Origin: Thalassorhabdus alkalitolerans
GTDB lineage: Bacteria > Bacillota > Bacilli > Bacillales > Marinococcaceae
Direction: 5' to 3' (one strand)
NCBI RefSeq assembly: GCF_042656585.1
Contig: NZ_JBHSPG010000005.1
Length of the DNA: 64,000 nucleotides
Shown: positions 52,101 through 60,798 of the stretch, one piece after another
Numbering within the stretch: position 1 is the stretch's first letter
Layout: the number at the start of each line of letters is the position of its first letter
Position numbers and translations under genes: made by a program
Notes under the pieces: generated by a model
Told to the model about the DNA's origin: nothing
Database searches by the model: none
Seen by the model: the letters and a program-made list of their open reading frames with translations, nothing else

Positions 52101-52256
52101 TTACATCATCACCTTCTTCTCATCCACCTGAGATGAGTGTAAGTGTAAAAACTTCCTCACTTCTTCTACTGTGTACCCTTTATCCCTTGCCTTCACAAGC
52201 AGCTCTAACCATTCTCTCCTATCAGGTGTTTGATTTTCCAGGTGGTTCTTGCTCAT
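52101..52256 (-). CDS. second SinI-like antirepressor
   Basis: 51 residues, ATG at 52254-52256, stop at 52101-52103. The core REWLELLVKARDKGYTVEEVRKFL has the SinI helix-turn-helix pairing pattern and resembles the tails of both SinR-like proteins. A GGAAGTAAGGATG stretch lies upstream at loose spacing. It lies ahead of the riboswitch and sinI in the same direction and could share their transcript. Which SinR copy it targets is unknown. Confidence 0.72.
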   Translation of the reverse strand: MSKNHLENQTPDRREWLELLVKARDKGYTVEEVRKFLHLHSSQVDEKKVMM

Positions 52257-52649
52257 TTTTCATGCACATCCTTACTTCCTAAATATGAACCCTCTTCAAG
52301 CAGATAATCTTGCATAATGCAAACTGTATAAATTAACGAGACATTTAAGCATTGGGTAGAAATCAGAACTTTTGACGCACTCCTATACTCTTGGATACTT
52401 CATACTATACAGGGGTCCCATATGTAATTCTGTAGAAAGCTGTCACCTAAAATGTTTTTTTATTTTCTTTTTCTAACAAAATTCCTCTTTATACAAACTT
52501 CTTTGACTAGCAATACATGACAGCTTATCTGTTTTAAAGAACCTCTTTCTCTCCGCGTCTGGTCAAAAAGCACTGCTACAGGTCCTTGAAGGCGCAATTT
52601 CCCTCAAAAGACAAGCAACCATTTGATGCATAATACCTACGCAAATAGA

Positions 52650-52676
52650 CTGCTGAGATAACTTTCTCAACAGCCT
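52650..52676 (-). terminator. hairpin after the lipid kinase gene
   Basis: Imperfect stem CTGCTGAGATA / TTCTCAACAG, 18 nt beyond the stop at 52694. The gap 52257-52649 shows no gene that I can support. Confidence 0.5.
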
Positions 52677-52693
52677 TCTTAAAGCTCATTTCT

Positions 52694-53593
52694 TTATCTT
52701 CGGGAGTTTCCTACTAAGAAAGAAAATTGTTTTGATACGACGTTGATTTCCACCGGTGTCTCAGCATAAATTTCACCGTCCATGTCTACCTTTTGAGGGA
52801 CAGAGGTATCTAAATGCAGCGAAGAAGCCTGAAAATGTACTACCTGTGATTTATCCTGGTTCCATTCAAAGGTTCTTTTTGCAACTAGGAAATCCTTTAA
52901 TAACGGGAGTCCTGCCTCGTATACAATAAAAACATCAAGAAGACCATCAGCAGGACTTATCGAGCCTCCTGGAATTTCCTGTCCGCCAAGATACTTTCCA
53001 TTAGCAATCAGTATCATCACAGCTTCGTCTTCAACTACTGTTTCACCATGTTTTAAAACGAAAGAAAAAGTATTCCCCTCTGTTAAATGCTGGAATGCAC
53101 TTAAGTAATAACCAGCTTTACCAAACAGATTTTTAATATTTTCATTAACACTTTCCGAGGTATCTGATACCAGCCCAACCCCTAGAAAATTAGTAAATAC
53201 CCGATCATCTGCCTGTCCAACATCTATATTTATAGGCTTGCTGTCATTCATTAACGCTTCAGCAGCTTTTTTTATATTTTGAGGAACATTCAAAGATCTG
53301 GAGAAGTCATTAGCCGTCCCGCCTGGCAGCACTCCGATCACAGGGGAAGGGTTAATTTCCTTTAAGCCATTGAGACATTCATGAACAGTGCCATCTCCCC
53401 CATAAATCAGTATAAGCTCAACCTCGTTTCCATGCGCCTTGCATATTTCTTCTCCCTCTCCTTCTTCTTCTGTTTTAACTATGACCAATTCTTTTATATG
53501 GAGCATGAAGGTGGAGATCGCTTCGTTAAGCTCATTTCCTATTTCTTTTTCACTTACGTTCCCTTTATACACAAGCAGGGCTTTTTTAAACAT
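52694..53593 (-). CDS. YegS/BmrU/DagK-type lipid kinase
   Basis: About 299 residues from MFKKALLVYKGN. A GTG three codons upstream is also possible because GGAGG sits only 2 nt before this ATG. The DAGK catalytic domain carries ILIYGGDGTVHECLNGL near 80 and VLPGGTANDFSRSL near 105. C-terminal half: GKYLGGQEIPGGSISPADGLLDVFIV and DGE near the end. It phosphorylates diacylglycerol or a related lipid at the membrane. Confidence 0.88.
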   Translation of the reverse strand: MFKKALLVYKGNVSEKEIGNELNEAISTFMLHIKELVIVKTEEEGEGEEICKAHGNEVELILIYGGDGTVHECLNGLKEINPSPVIGVLPGGTANDFSRSLNVPQNIKKAAEALMNDSKPINIDVGQADDRVFTNFLGVGLVSDTSESVNENIKNLFGKAGYYLSAFQHLTEGNTFSFVLKHGETVVEDEAVMILIANGKYLGGQEIPGGSISPADGLLDVFIVYEAGLPLLKDFLVAKRTFEWNQDKSQVVHFQASSLHLDTSVPQKVDMDGEIYAETPVEINVVSKQFSFLVGNSRR

Positions 53594-53709
53594 AACCTCC
53601 ACTCACTTTCTAGGAGTATTCTTTATTCATTCGTAATATTATTAAGGTCATACCAGTATATCGTAAATAAACTGGGGATTACTCATTTTCCCCCTTGATA
53701 TAATAAAAA

Positions 53710-53744
53710 AACACTCTATACCCAAAACTGGGGTATAAAGTGTT
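53710..53744 (-). terminator. terminator after the second sinR-like gene
   Basis: 14-bp stem AACACTCTATACCC / GGGTATAAAGTGTT with one mismatch, then seven T on the minus strand. It overlaps the stop codon by two bases. Confidence 0.8.
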
Positions 53745-54069
53745 ATTGGTTATTGATCTTCCACTTATTGAATTCTAAAAAATCTTTAAATTCTTCTTTA
53801 GACACACCAGATTCCATTGCCTCCTGAACAAGCTTCATCCACTCACTATCAAGCTCTTGTTCCATTTCCTCTGTCTCTTCCTTGAGTAAAAAATCTATTG
53901 GAATGTTTAATTGTTTGGAAATTTTCTCTAAAAACTGAATGGAGGGGTTAGTTTGGATGTTCCTTTCTATTGCGCTTAAATATGACTTGGCAACGCCTGC
54001 CTTTTCAGCAAGCTCTGTTAATGAAAGGTTCCTTTCTAACCGATATTTTTTTACGCGGTCACCAATCAT
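53743..54069 (-). CDS. SinR-like repressor (second copy)
   Basis: 108 residues from the ATG at 54069 (MIGDRVKKYRLERNLSLTELAEKAGVAKSYLS split here at RNL). AAAGGAG lies about 9 nt upstream; the longer frame starts before that SD. HTH and linker closely follow B. subtilis SinR (IGQRIKQYRKEKGYSLSELA type). The C-terminal LDSEWMKLVQEAMESGVSKEEFKDFLEF is the SinI-binding/dimerisation unit. This copy looks closer to classical SinR than the one at 51174. Confidence 0.88.
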   Translation of the reverse strand: MIGDRVKKYRLERNLSLTELAEKAGVAKSYLSAIERNIQTNPSIQFLEKISKQLNIPIDFLLKEETEEMEQELDSEWMKLVQEAMESGVSKEEFKDFLEFNKWKINNQ

Positions 54070-54253
54070 CCTTCTAGTCTCCTTTATATATCTAGTCATG
54101 TTTTATATTATACCATCGAAATGATATATGTATGTTATAGTGAACAAAAAAACCAAGAAAGACCTAGTAAAAAGGGATACCTTACCAATTATTTGTGAGT
54201 CTTAATTTCAATATATCACAATTATTTCAATATATCTTTACATACGCCAAAAA

Positions 54254-54275
54254 AGCAGAAAACTAGTTTTCTGCT
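54254..54275 (-). terminator. terminator after the 159-residue hypothetical gene
   Basis: Palindrome AGCAGAAAACTAGTTTTCTGCT split as two 9-10 nt arms, followed by TTTTTT on the minus strand. Confidence 0.8.
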
Positions 54276-54290
54276 CTCCCTTAACAAGAA

Positions 54291-54770
54291 TTACCTGTAT
54301 GATTTTTTTAAATGTCTGCCAGTGGTTAACATAATTATATTCAGCTTCCATTCTTCTCCATTACACTCTTTTTTCATTACGTTTTCTGCCTTTATCAGGA
54401 GAGCTTTAGTTACTTCTCTTTTATCCCCTATAAATAACCACGCTTCTTTTTGAGAAATATTATGAGAATTGTCTTCTATATATAAGGTTACTTCTTCATT
54501 TAGCTTTAGTTTTTTTGAAACATGAATGGTGTAGAGAACCGGCAAAAAATTCAGCAGATAATCAGTGAAGGCAGCTGTGGTAAGTAAGTATGCTTTATGA
54601 CTTGAAAAACAAGCAGAAGGGATCTGCTTCCAATAAAAATTAATATTGTAAAGTACTTTTTTTATCGTTGTTTTTGGATTGTCCAGTATTGTTTCTATTA
54701 TGCATTCAGCAGCTGTTTGAATAGAGAGTTCCGTAAGATGTGTATCTAAAACCAGATCCATTCTCCTCAT
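54291..54770 (-). CDS. hypothetical protein downstream of a DUF2325 gene
   Basis: 159 residues from an ATG with GGAGGT 8 nt upstream. The sequence is mixed helical and strand (NPKTTIKKVLYNINFYWKQIPSACFSSHKAYLLTTAAF) without membrane segments or a signal peptide. I recognise no family. It follows the DUF2325 gene by 26 nt and very likely shares its Fur-like controlled promoter, so an iron or redox connection is possible. Confidence 0.6.
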   Translation of the reverse strand: MRRMDLVLDTHLTELSIQTAAECIIETILDNPKTTIKKVLYNINFYWKQIPSACFSSHKAYLLTTAAFTDYLLNFLPVLYTIHVSKKLKLNEEVTLYIEDNSHNISQKEAWLFIGDKREVTKALLIKAENVMKKECNGEEWKLNIIMLTTGRHLKKSYR

Positions 54771-54796
54771 ATCCTTTTACCTCCACTTTTGTTATT

Positions 54797-55105
54797 TCAC
54801 CGCTCCTCCTTCATCAGTGGGCATTGCTCACAAAAGGAATCACAATGAGAAAGAGCTTTATATATCGAACACCAGGACCTTTTGGCATAACAAACTGGCA
54901 CAGATTGTTTACTTGCTTTCTCTTTCAGTTTTTTAGATAAGTTGTGGTTAATAAAGTCTGTTAATACAAGAATTAATTCAACGTGCTCCGGTATTTCTCT
55001 TTGCACTTGCTTAACCTTTCTCCCGTTAATATGTATGATGTTTTTAACTCCCAGCTTTTGCAAATGGTCAGGGATGGCACCTAATCGATCTGCCCCTACA
55101 ATCAT
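54797..55105 (-). CDS. DUF2325 domain protein
   Basis: 102 residues from the ATG at 55105 (MIVGADRLGAIPDHLQKLG), set by GGAGG five bases upstream; upstream GTG codons are less well placed. The Rossmann-like DUF2325 pattern is clear (GADRLG, IIHINGRK, ILVLTDFINHNLSKKLKEKA). The tail has several cysteines (CYAKRSWCSIYKALSHCDSFCEQC), which may bind a metal. Function unknown. It lies directly behind a palindrome that matches a Fur box. Confidence 0.82.
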   Translation of the reverse strand: MIVGADRLGAIPDHLQKLGVKNIIHINGRKVKQVQREIPEHVELILVLTDFINHNLSKKLKEKASKQSVPVCYAKRSWCSIYKALSHCDSFCEQCPLMKEER

Positions 55106-55158
55106 TAAAGCCTCCACGCTTCTCACTCTCCTTTAAATGAAATCTATTCTCAATTACA

Positions 55159-55189
55159 TTCTAATTGACAAAGATTATCAATGTCAATT
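55159..55189. promoter_or_regulatory. divergent promoter with Fur-like palindrome
   Basis: TGACAAAGATTATCA (55167-55181) agrees with the 7-1-7 Fur box at 12 of 14 defined positions. It sits inside the larger palindrome ATTGACA-N11-TGTCAAT (55165-55189). The same bases give a minus-strand promoter: TTGACA (55183-55188), 18 bp, TAGAAT (55159-55164). On the plus strand a TTGACA (55166-55171) faces the cupin gene, with a weak -10. Confidence 0.6.
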
Positions 55190-55264
55190 AATTGTTTGGT
55201 TTTATTGCCGCCTATTAGAGGAATTAAATTATTACCTTACCTTTTGTTCCAAGGAGGAATAACA

Positions 55265-55780
55265 TTGGTTTACTCTTTACATGACTTTCAAGTGAAAGCA
55301 GTTTTTTTTAACGAGGACGGCAATATTCCTAACAATCCTACACTGCCTATGCTCTATTACCCGATGGTGTTAGACGAAGATGATAGCATTATGGAAATTT
55401 TCGAGAGAAATAATTGGAGGAACAGCTGGACAGGCAGTGTTCTCCCTTATCACCATTATCACAGCAATTCACATGAGGTCCTGGGAGTACAAAAGGGCAC
55501 AGCCGCTATTATGTTTGGTGGAGAACACGGGGAAGAGATGCACGTAAAAAGAGGAGATGTTGTGATTCTCCCTGCTGGATGCGGGCATAAAAAGCTGAAA
55601 GCAAGTACAGATTTTGAAGTAGTGGGGGCTTATCCAGATGGAAAAGATTATGATATGAAAACCCAGAAAGATCCTGTAAGTCAGGAAGTGTGGAATAATA
55701 TAAAAGATGTAAAACTGCCGAAGGCCGATCCAGTCTTTGGAAAGGATGGACCTCTAATTGAGCGTTGGCATCAAGATTAA
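55265..55780 (+). CDS. YjlB-like cupin protein
   Basis: 171 residues from TTG at 55265 with AAGGAGG eight bases upstream; the longer frame has no SD. Cupin motifs: PYHHYHSNSHEVLGVQKG (metal ligands His, His, Glu) and RGDVVILPAGCGHK. The beginning (FFNEDGNIPNNPTLPMLYYP) matches B. subtilis YjlB. Function unknown; probably a metal-dependent small-molecule enzyme or sensor. It diverges from the DUF2325 gene across a Fur-like site. Confidence 0.85.
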   Translation: MVYSLHDFQVKAVFFNEDGNIPNNPTLPMLYYPMVLDEDDSIMEIFERNNWRNSWTGSVLPYHHYHSNSHEVLGVQKGTAAIMFGGEHGEEMHVKRGDVVILPAGCGHKKLKASTDFEVVGAYPDGKDYDMKTQKDPVSQEVWNNIKDVKLPKADPVFGKDGPLIERWHQD

Positions 55781-55783
55781 AAA

Positions 55784-55810
55784 AGGATGTCTTGGTATTC
55801 AAGACATCCT
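55784..55810. terminator. bidirectional terminator between yjlB-like and csp genes
   Basis: Perfect stem AGGATGTCTTG / CAAGACATCCT with a 5-nt loop, A-run on one side and CTGCTTTTATT on the other. Confidence 0.85.
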
Positions 55811-55828
55811 CTGCTTTTATTATTTTAA

Positions 55829-56026
55829 TTATACACGAACTACGTTAGCAGCTTGTGGTCCACGTTGTCCTTCAACGATCTCAAATTCAACCTCTTGTCC
55901 TTCATCTAAAGTTTTGAATCCTTCAGATTGAATAGCAGAAAAATGGACGAATACATCGTCTCCGCCTTCACGCTCAATAAATCCAAAACCTTTTTCAGAA
56001 TTAAACCATTTTACTTTGCCAGTCAT
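55829..56026 (-). CDS. cspD: cold-shock protein
   Basis: 65 residues. RNP1 KGFGFIE and RNP2 VFVHFSAIQ motifs are intact; the fold is a single OB barrel. It is an RNA chaperone of the CspB/C/D type; which paralogue cannot be decided, so the symbol is tentative. AAGGAGG precedes the ATG. The 56027-56288 gap likely holds its long 5' leader, but I can assign no element in it. Confidence 0.95.
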   Translation of the reverse strand: MTGKVKWFNSEKGFGFIEREGGDDVFVHFSAIQSEGFKTLDEGQEVEFEIVEGQRGPQAANVVRV

Positions 56027-56288
56027 GTTAACGGCCTCCTTAGATAATAAAAAAATTGCTTCAGTGAATACCAGGAAAACAAATCTTTTTACGTCCTTAC
56101 TGAGGCCGATAAAAACTGTTTTACGATGTTACTCACTTTCGCCTTCTTAAATGTATCACACGAAGGAAGCGATTGCAAACCTAACTGGAAAATTTTTAAT
56201 GTTGATGAATCCTCCGTATGCCAAGGGTTCTGGGATTTCGACTTCACTTATCCTCCCTGTATTCTACTGAGATGGATTTCCTCGTTTT

Positions 56289-58301
56289 CTATCGTTCGCT
56301 GAAGAAATCTTTAGCAAGAGGGACAACATAGCCGCTTCCACCACGACCTTCTACTTGCTCCAGCATCATGGTTACCATAAGGTCTTTATTTTCATAATCA
56401 AACCCGACAAACCAGCCTAACTGTTCCCCATCTTCATCGTCTAGCGATTGTTTTAATTCAGCAGTGCCGGTTTTCCCTGCGAGAGGCATTCCCTCTTCAT
56501 AAATATCATGGGCGGTTCCACCTGAGTCCTCCACCACAGCAATTAAAGAATTCAGAATGGTTTCAGCTGTTGTTGGAGATATAATATCTTCCTTCCAGTA
56601 TCTCCCTTCATCTCTTTTAAGCAATGTTGGTTCTATCATGCTTCCATCGTGAAGAAAGGCTGTATAAACAGCAGAAAGGTGCACTGGGTTTGTCAGTACT
56701 TCTCCTTGTCCATACCCAGTGTCTGACAATAAGGCTTCGGCATCTATTCCATCATTTGAAAGTCTTGAAGTATAAACCGGATACTCGAAAGGAAGAGTTT
56801 CTTCAAAACCAAAGTCTTCTATACGGTCTTGAAAAGCCTCTTCACCTATTCTTAATGCTTGCTGAGCAAAATAAATGTTATCAGAGTAAAGCATTGCCCG
56901 GCGTAAATCGACTTCCTCTATATCCTCATTCACTCTCCTTACACGATAGCTTCCCCAATCTTCTCTTTCCTGCCAGTGTTCACCTTCAATGGTCATTACT
57001 TCTTCAGGATGTAAGGTTCCTTCTTCAATGCCTATGGCTGCTGTCACAGGCTTAAATACTGAACCGGGTGAATAACGCTGGCCAAATCGGTTTAAAAAAG
57101 GTTCATCTTCATTTTCCTGCCACTCTTCCCACTGCTCGCTGCTAACACCGAGGCTCATGAGGTTGGGATCATAGGATGGTGTATTGTACATGGCTAATAC
57201 TTCTCCTGTTACAGGATTCATAACAACTCCCGTGCCTGTATCTCCTCCCAGACTGTCCGATAGCTGCTTTTGCAAAGTAGCATCAACACTCAACTCAAAG
57301 GTCTCACCTGCTTCTGCCTCTTTCTTTAACACAACCTCTCTGACCTCGTCATTTTCATTTAGGATTTTAACCCTTGCTCCGACTTCTCCTCGAAGTTCTT
57401 CTTCCCATACCGCTTCCAGACCGGATTTACCAATTCTTGAGTTTTCGTGGTAGCCTTTCCATTCCCTTTCCTCTAATTCCTCAGCAGTAATTCCTCCAGT
57501 ATATCCAGTTAAGTGGGCAGCCATTTCTCCCATTGGATACTCTCTTCCTTCTTCTGTACTGATTCCAACACCTGGAATATCCAACAGTTCACTTTCACGG
57601 TCATCTTCTACAGGTATGTCTTTTATGGGGACACTTAAATGGTCCTCTACCCAGCTTTGATTTAAGAGTTCCTCAATTCTTTCCTCTGTAAGGTCCAGGA
57701 CACCTGCCAGCTCTTGAACTCCCTGGTCTTGATCTTCCATCCGTTCAGGCACGACATACACGCTGGCCACCTCACCATTTACAGCAATCCCATTTCCATT
57801 TCTGTCAAGGATTTCACCCCTGTCGGGTGTTTCAATCTCAGCTTTCACCCGCTCATTTTCTGATTCAAGCCCTAAAAACAAATGTTCATAATCCCAGTCA
57901 ACAAACCAGGATATACCATCATCTCCCTCTTCCTTTACAAGGGTCACTTCACTCTCGTAAGATAGGTCACCAGCTATGGTCTCCATAGTAATAAATACAG
58001 GGTAGGTCAGGCTTTCCATTTCTCTAAGCTCATCGTCTTCCAGTTCAAGGCTTTCATAAGTAAAAGACAGATCCTGTTGCTCAATACTCGTATGTATGTT
58101 ACTTGCATAGGCAGTAAATTCATCTTCTGTTAACGCCAATTCATTGCTGCCATTTGCTAATTCATAGATTTCCTCATACTCATATGTTTCATGGGCGTGA
58201 ATGTAATCATTTAAAAAAGACTCAGGATCAGGTACATCCTCTGAGCACGCCGCGCATAACCCTATTAAAATAGTAAACATTAAAAAACGGCAGACCTTCA
58301 A
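56289..58301 (-). CDS. pbpC: class B penicillin-binding protein (PBP3/MecA type) lipoprotein
   Basis: 670 residues. A short signal sequence ends ...LCAAC, a probable lipobox with Cys19. A MecA-type NTF2-like N-terminal domain (about 25-145) and the dimerisation domain (about 155-320; TPDRGEILDRNGNGIA) follow. The transpeptidase has SxxK with Ser414 (SPGSVFK), SDN at 473-475 and KTGT from Lys610. The protein is highly acidic. It cross-links peptidoglycan; B. subtilis PbpC is the closest match. Confidence 0.9.
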   Translation of the reverse strand: MKVCRFLMFTILIGLCAACSEDVPDPESFLNDYIHAHETYEYEEIYELANGSNELALTEDEFTAYASNIHTSIEQQDLSFTYESLELEDDELREMESLTYPVFITMETIAGDLSYESEVTLVKEEGDDGISWFVDWDYEHLFLGLESENERVKAEIETPDRGEILDRNGNGIAVNGEVASVYVVPERMEDQDQGVQELAGVLDLTEERIEELLNQSWVEDHLSVPIKDIPVEDDRESELLDIPGVGISTEEGREYPMGEMAAHLTGYTGGITAEELEEREWKGYHENSRIGKSGLEAVWEEELRGEVGARVKILNENDEVREVVLKKEAEAGETFELSVDATLQKQLSDSLGGDTGTGVVMNPVTGEVLAMYNTPSYDPNLMSLGVSSEQWEEWQENEDEPFLNRFGQRYSPGSVFKPVTAAIGIEEGTLHPEEVMTIEGEHWQEREDWGSYRVRRVNEDIEEVDLRRAMLYSDNIYFAQQALRIGEEAFQDRIEDFGFEETLPFEYPVYTSRLSNDGIDAEALLSDTGYGQGEVLTNPVHLSAVYTAFLHDGSMIEPTLLKRDEGRYWKEDIISPTTAETILNSLIAVVEDSGGTAHDIYEEGMPLAGKTGTAELKQSLDDEDGEQLGWFVGFDYENKDLMVTMMLEQVEGRGGSGYVVPLAKDFFSER

Positions 58302-58427
58302 CGTTATACCTCCTTTTTTTCCATTTCTCGGCTTATTTTAACATTTTTCTACTATTTGTTGTTAGATAGGTCTCTATTTTATGTACGAGGAAAAGAAAAG
58401 AGCTGATCTTTCCCTCTTTTTTGCCGA

Positions 58428-58661
58428 CTACAGTGAAATAGTGTTAAGGAATTCTTTGAAGCCTGGGACTTTTTCCATATCTTCTTTTTGAATCACTTCT
58501 ATCATTTTCATTACGATCTCCTGATTTACATCCTCTCTATGTTGAAAGGGGATAAGCTTTAGTGAACTTTTTATTTTTGGCTCAAAGCGATATATAATTT
58601 GTTGAATAGCTTCCTGGTCACTTTTTTGTGCTTTTTCTACTAGACGATAGATTTCAGTCAT
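58428..58661 (-). CDS. rsoA: RsoA-like sigma-O co-factor
   Basis: 77 residues. The helical sequence (YRLVEKAQKSDQEAIQQIIYRFEPKIKSSLKLIPFQHREDVNQE) resembles sigma-70 region 2 and the small B. subtilis RsoA (YvrHa). RsoA supplies the -10 recognition missing from SigO. Its ATG overlaps the end of yvrJ, and sigO lies just upstream, so the three are one operon. Confidence 0.82.
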   Translation of the reverse strand: MTEIYRLVEKAQKSDQEAIQQIIYRFEPKIKSSLKLIPFQHREDVNQEIVMKMIEVIQKEDMEKVPGFKEFLNTISL

Positions 58662-58806
58662 TTCTCTTATCTCCTTCCTTTCGAATATCAGCTCTCAATT
58701 CATACATTGCTGCTTCCCATTTTAATAATCGATGTTCGAGACGCAACAGCAAGAACAACGATACAATGATGGGAAAGCCGAAGTTGGCTAGTGCATGAAT
58801 GAGCAT
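58654..58806 (-). CDS. yvrJ: YvrJ-family small membrane protein
   Basis: 50 residues, ATG at 58804-58806 with GGAGG upstream, stop TGA at 58654-58656 overlapping rsoA by 8 nt. The segment ANFGFPIIVSLFLLLRLEHRL matches the YvrJ family (NFGFP..V..YLL.R.E). One membrane helix precedes a charged tail. In B. subtilis yvrJ belongs to the SigO regulon; here it sits between sigO and rsoA. Function unknown. Confidence 0.8.
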   Translation of the reverse strand: MLIHALANFGFPIIVSLFLLLRLEHRLLKWEAAMYELRADIRKEGDKRND

Positions 58807-58831
58807 AGGAACCTCCTCAACCACCCCAATA

Positions 58832-59455
58832 CTAACACCCCCTTTTAATTGAGACCTTTAATTTTTTTAATATCCTATTTCTCTTTTTTGAGATTGCCTG
58901 TTGAGAAACACTCAGCCTTTTTGCAATTTCTTTATCGGTATATCCGTATGCATAATAGTCTCTCAGCACAAGTTTCTCTTGTTTTTCCAATTTCGACAGT
59001 CCTTCTATTAAAGAAGTAGAGGATACTGCGTCATCCAGATTCTTTGAATAATCAAATACACGCTGGTTAACATCCGCATTTTCATCCTTTACAAAGTCTA
59101 TAAGCAAAAGCTCACCGTCTTCTTCGTGGCCAGCCTTCTGATGCAAGTATAATGCGTTTCTCTCTCGGTGCTGCTTTTCTTTTTTTCCATGACCCAGAGC
59201 TGTCCAATAAATGCATTTGGATAAATATTTAGTAAAACGAAGCTCACCATAATGAAGCTGAAATTCCTTATTTAATTTACTTTCATTTTCTTTTGTCGGA
59301 AAACAGACTGCTTCCCTCAATAGCTCCCTTCTCTTGACGTCATTTATAAAAGATTTCAACACCGGATTTTTAAATGCATTTTGGTGTTTGTATTGAAAGG
59401 CCACCCATTGTTCGCATGCTGCTTCATTACAGCTTGCACATGATCTTTCTTTCAT
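58832..59455 (-). CDS. sigO: SigO-like (YvrI) RNA polymerase sigma factor
   Basis: 207 residues. The C-terminal region 4 is clear: SKLEKQEKLVLRDYYAYGYTDKEIAKRLSVSQQAISKKRNRIL. The middle shares YvrI wording (LKSFINDVKRRELLREA, FQLHYGELRFTKYLSK). A full region 2 is absent, as expected for SigO, which needs RsoA. A Cys-rich N-terminus (CASCNEAACEQW) could bind metal. AGAGAGGTGATG precedes the ATG. The B. subtilis target oxdC is not in the window. Confidence 0.82.
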   Translation of the reverse strand: MKERSCASCNEAACEQWVAFQYKHQNAFKNPVLKSFINDVKRRELLREAVCFPTKENESKLNKEFQLHYGELRFTKYLSKCIYWTALGHGKKEKQHRERNALYLHQKAGHEEDGELLLIDFVKDENADVNQRVFDYSKNLDDAVSSTSLIEGLSKLEKQEKLVLRDYYAYGYTDKEIAKRLSVSQQAISKKRNRILKKLKVSIKRGC

Positions 59456-59606
59456 CTTTTCATCACCTCTCTTTACTATTTAAAAGTCATTTCCCAATAA
59501 AAATTACAACTCTTGAGAGAACGTGTGTTCTTATTTTATTGTAAGGTTTTTTATTTTTCAAAGGGCTAAAGACATGGGAATAGTTTGCCGACAAAGCTGG
59601 ATGCAA

Positions 59607-59644
59607 AAAAAGCCCTGTTATTCCGAAGATATCGAAATAACAGG
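59607..59644 (-). terminator. terminator after panE
   Basis: Stem CCTGTTATTCCGA / TCGAAATAACAGG (one mismatch) with seven T on the minus strand. Confidence 0.8.
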
Positions 59645-59685
59645 ACCTCTTATTAAAACGGTAAAAAGTCAGATAAAACTGCTTT

Positions 59686-60618
59686 TTATCTCCCTTCTCT
59701 ATTTTTCTCCACATTCTCCTTATTTATAAACTCCAGTATATTATATAAAGTAGTTAAAACGGGTGTTTCTATCCCAAGCTCTTTACTTTTCTCCACAAAG
59801 TAACCACAGAGCGGATATACTTCCATTGGCTTTCCTTTTTCAAAGTCCTGTAGCATGGAAGTCTTATGGTTTCTTACTGTTTCCGCACTTTTGAAGACAT
59901 TTCCGGCCGATTTTTCCGAGACAGGATACCCTTTTTTTTCACTGATTAAGGCAGCTTCTTTCAAGACACTGTCACAAGTATTTCTTAATAAAGGGTCGTC
60001 TAATAGGTCACTAACCTTTGCTCCTGTTATAGCGGATAAAGGATTGAACGTAAGATTCCATAAGCTCTTTTCCCATTTCTTAGCCATAATATCTTCTGAC
60101 CGTACACAGCTGATCCCTGCCGCTTTCCATTCATCCACAATGTTTTCAAGTAATTGATTGTTATCCCGATCCAAAGCACCAAGATGGAATTTATGAGGCC
60201 CATGCTGAGCTACTTTTCCCGGCTCTCTTATACTGGCAGACAAATAGGCCGAGGCTGGAATGATCTTATCTTTCCCGAAGGCCCCAGACAACTGTTCTTC
60301 ATTGCTGACTCCATTTTGAAGAGTGATAATCCGTGTGTCCTTATTCAAATATGGCTTCACCTTTTCAATGATACTGGCCATCTCTGTACCCTTCACGCCC
60401 AGTATCCAGGTATCTGCAGAAGAAATGTCGTGCATATCACTGCTAAACTCTCTATCTACCGTAAAGGTCTGCTCATCTCTTTCTACCGTTAGCCCTTCTT
60501 CTTTCATGGCTTCTAAATGGCTTCCGCGGGCAATAAAGGTTACGCTTCTGCCAGCATGCTGCAGTAATCCACCAATAAAGCTTCCTACTGCTCCTGCACC
60601 AATGACGGCATAGTTCAT
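59686..60618 (-). CDS. panE: 2-dehydropantoate 2-reductase (PanE/ApbA)
   Basis: 310 residues. NADPH-binding GAGAVGSFIGGLL lies at the N-terminus. Active-site Lys is in DIMAKKWEKSLWN, Asn in WNLTFNPLSAITG, and Glu in GKPMEVYPLCGYFV. It reduces ketopantoate to pantoate for pantothenate/CoA synthesis. Bacilli often have several paralogues, and one may have another 2-keto acid substrate. Monocistronic. Confidence 0.9.
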   Translation of the reverse strand: MNYAVIGAGAVGSFIGGLLQHAGRSVTFIARGSHLEAMKEEGLTVERDEQTFTVDREFSSDMHDISSADTWILGVKGTEMASIIEKVKPYLNKDTRIITLQNGVSNEEQLSGAFGKDKIIPASAYLSASIREPGKVAQHGPHKFHLGALDRDNNQLLENIVDEWKAAGISCVRSEDIMAKKWEKSLWNLTFNPLSAITGAKVSDLLDDPLLRNTCDSVLKEAALISEKKGYPVSEKSAGNVFKSAETVRNHKTSMLQDFEKGKPMEVYPLCGYFVEKSKELGIETPVLTTLYNILEFINKENVEKNREGR

Positions 60619-60798
60619 TCTTATCCCTCCATTATGTATAATTCCTTCTATACGATTCGTTTATAAAATAACAATATTATATCCAGCACCTACCTGTACA
60701 GTCTAATGAAATATAAATACTGTCCATGATTGATAAAGAGATAATTAGGCTATAACACTAGAAAGAAACATTCTGGGCTCACTGGGGGGACTTGCTAA

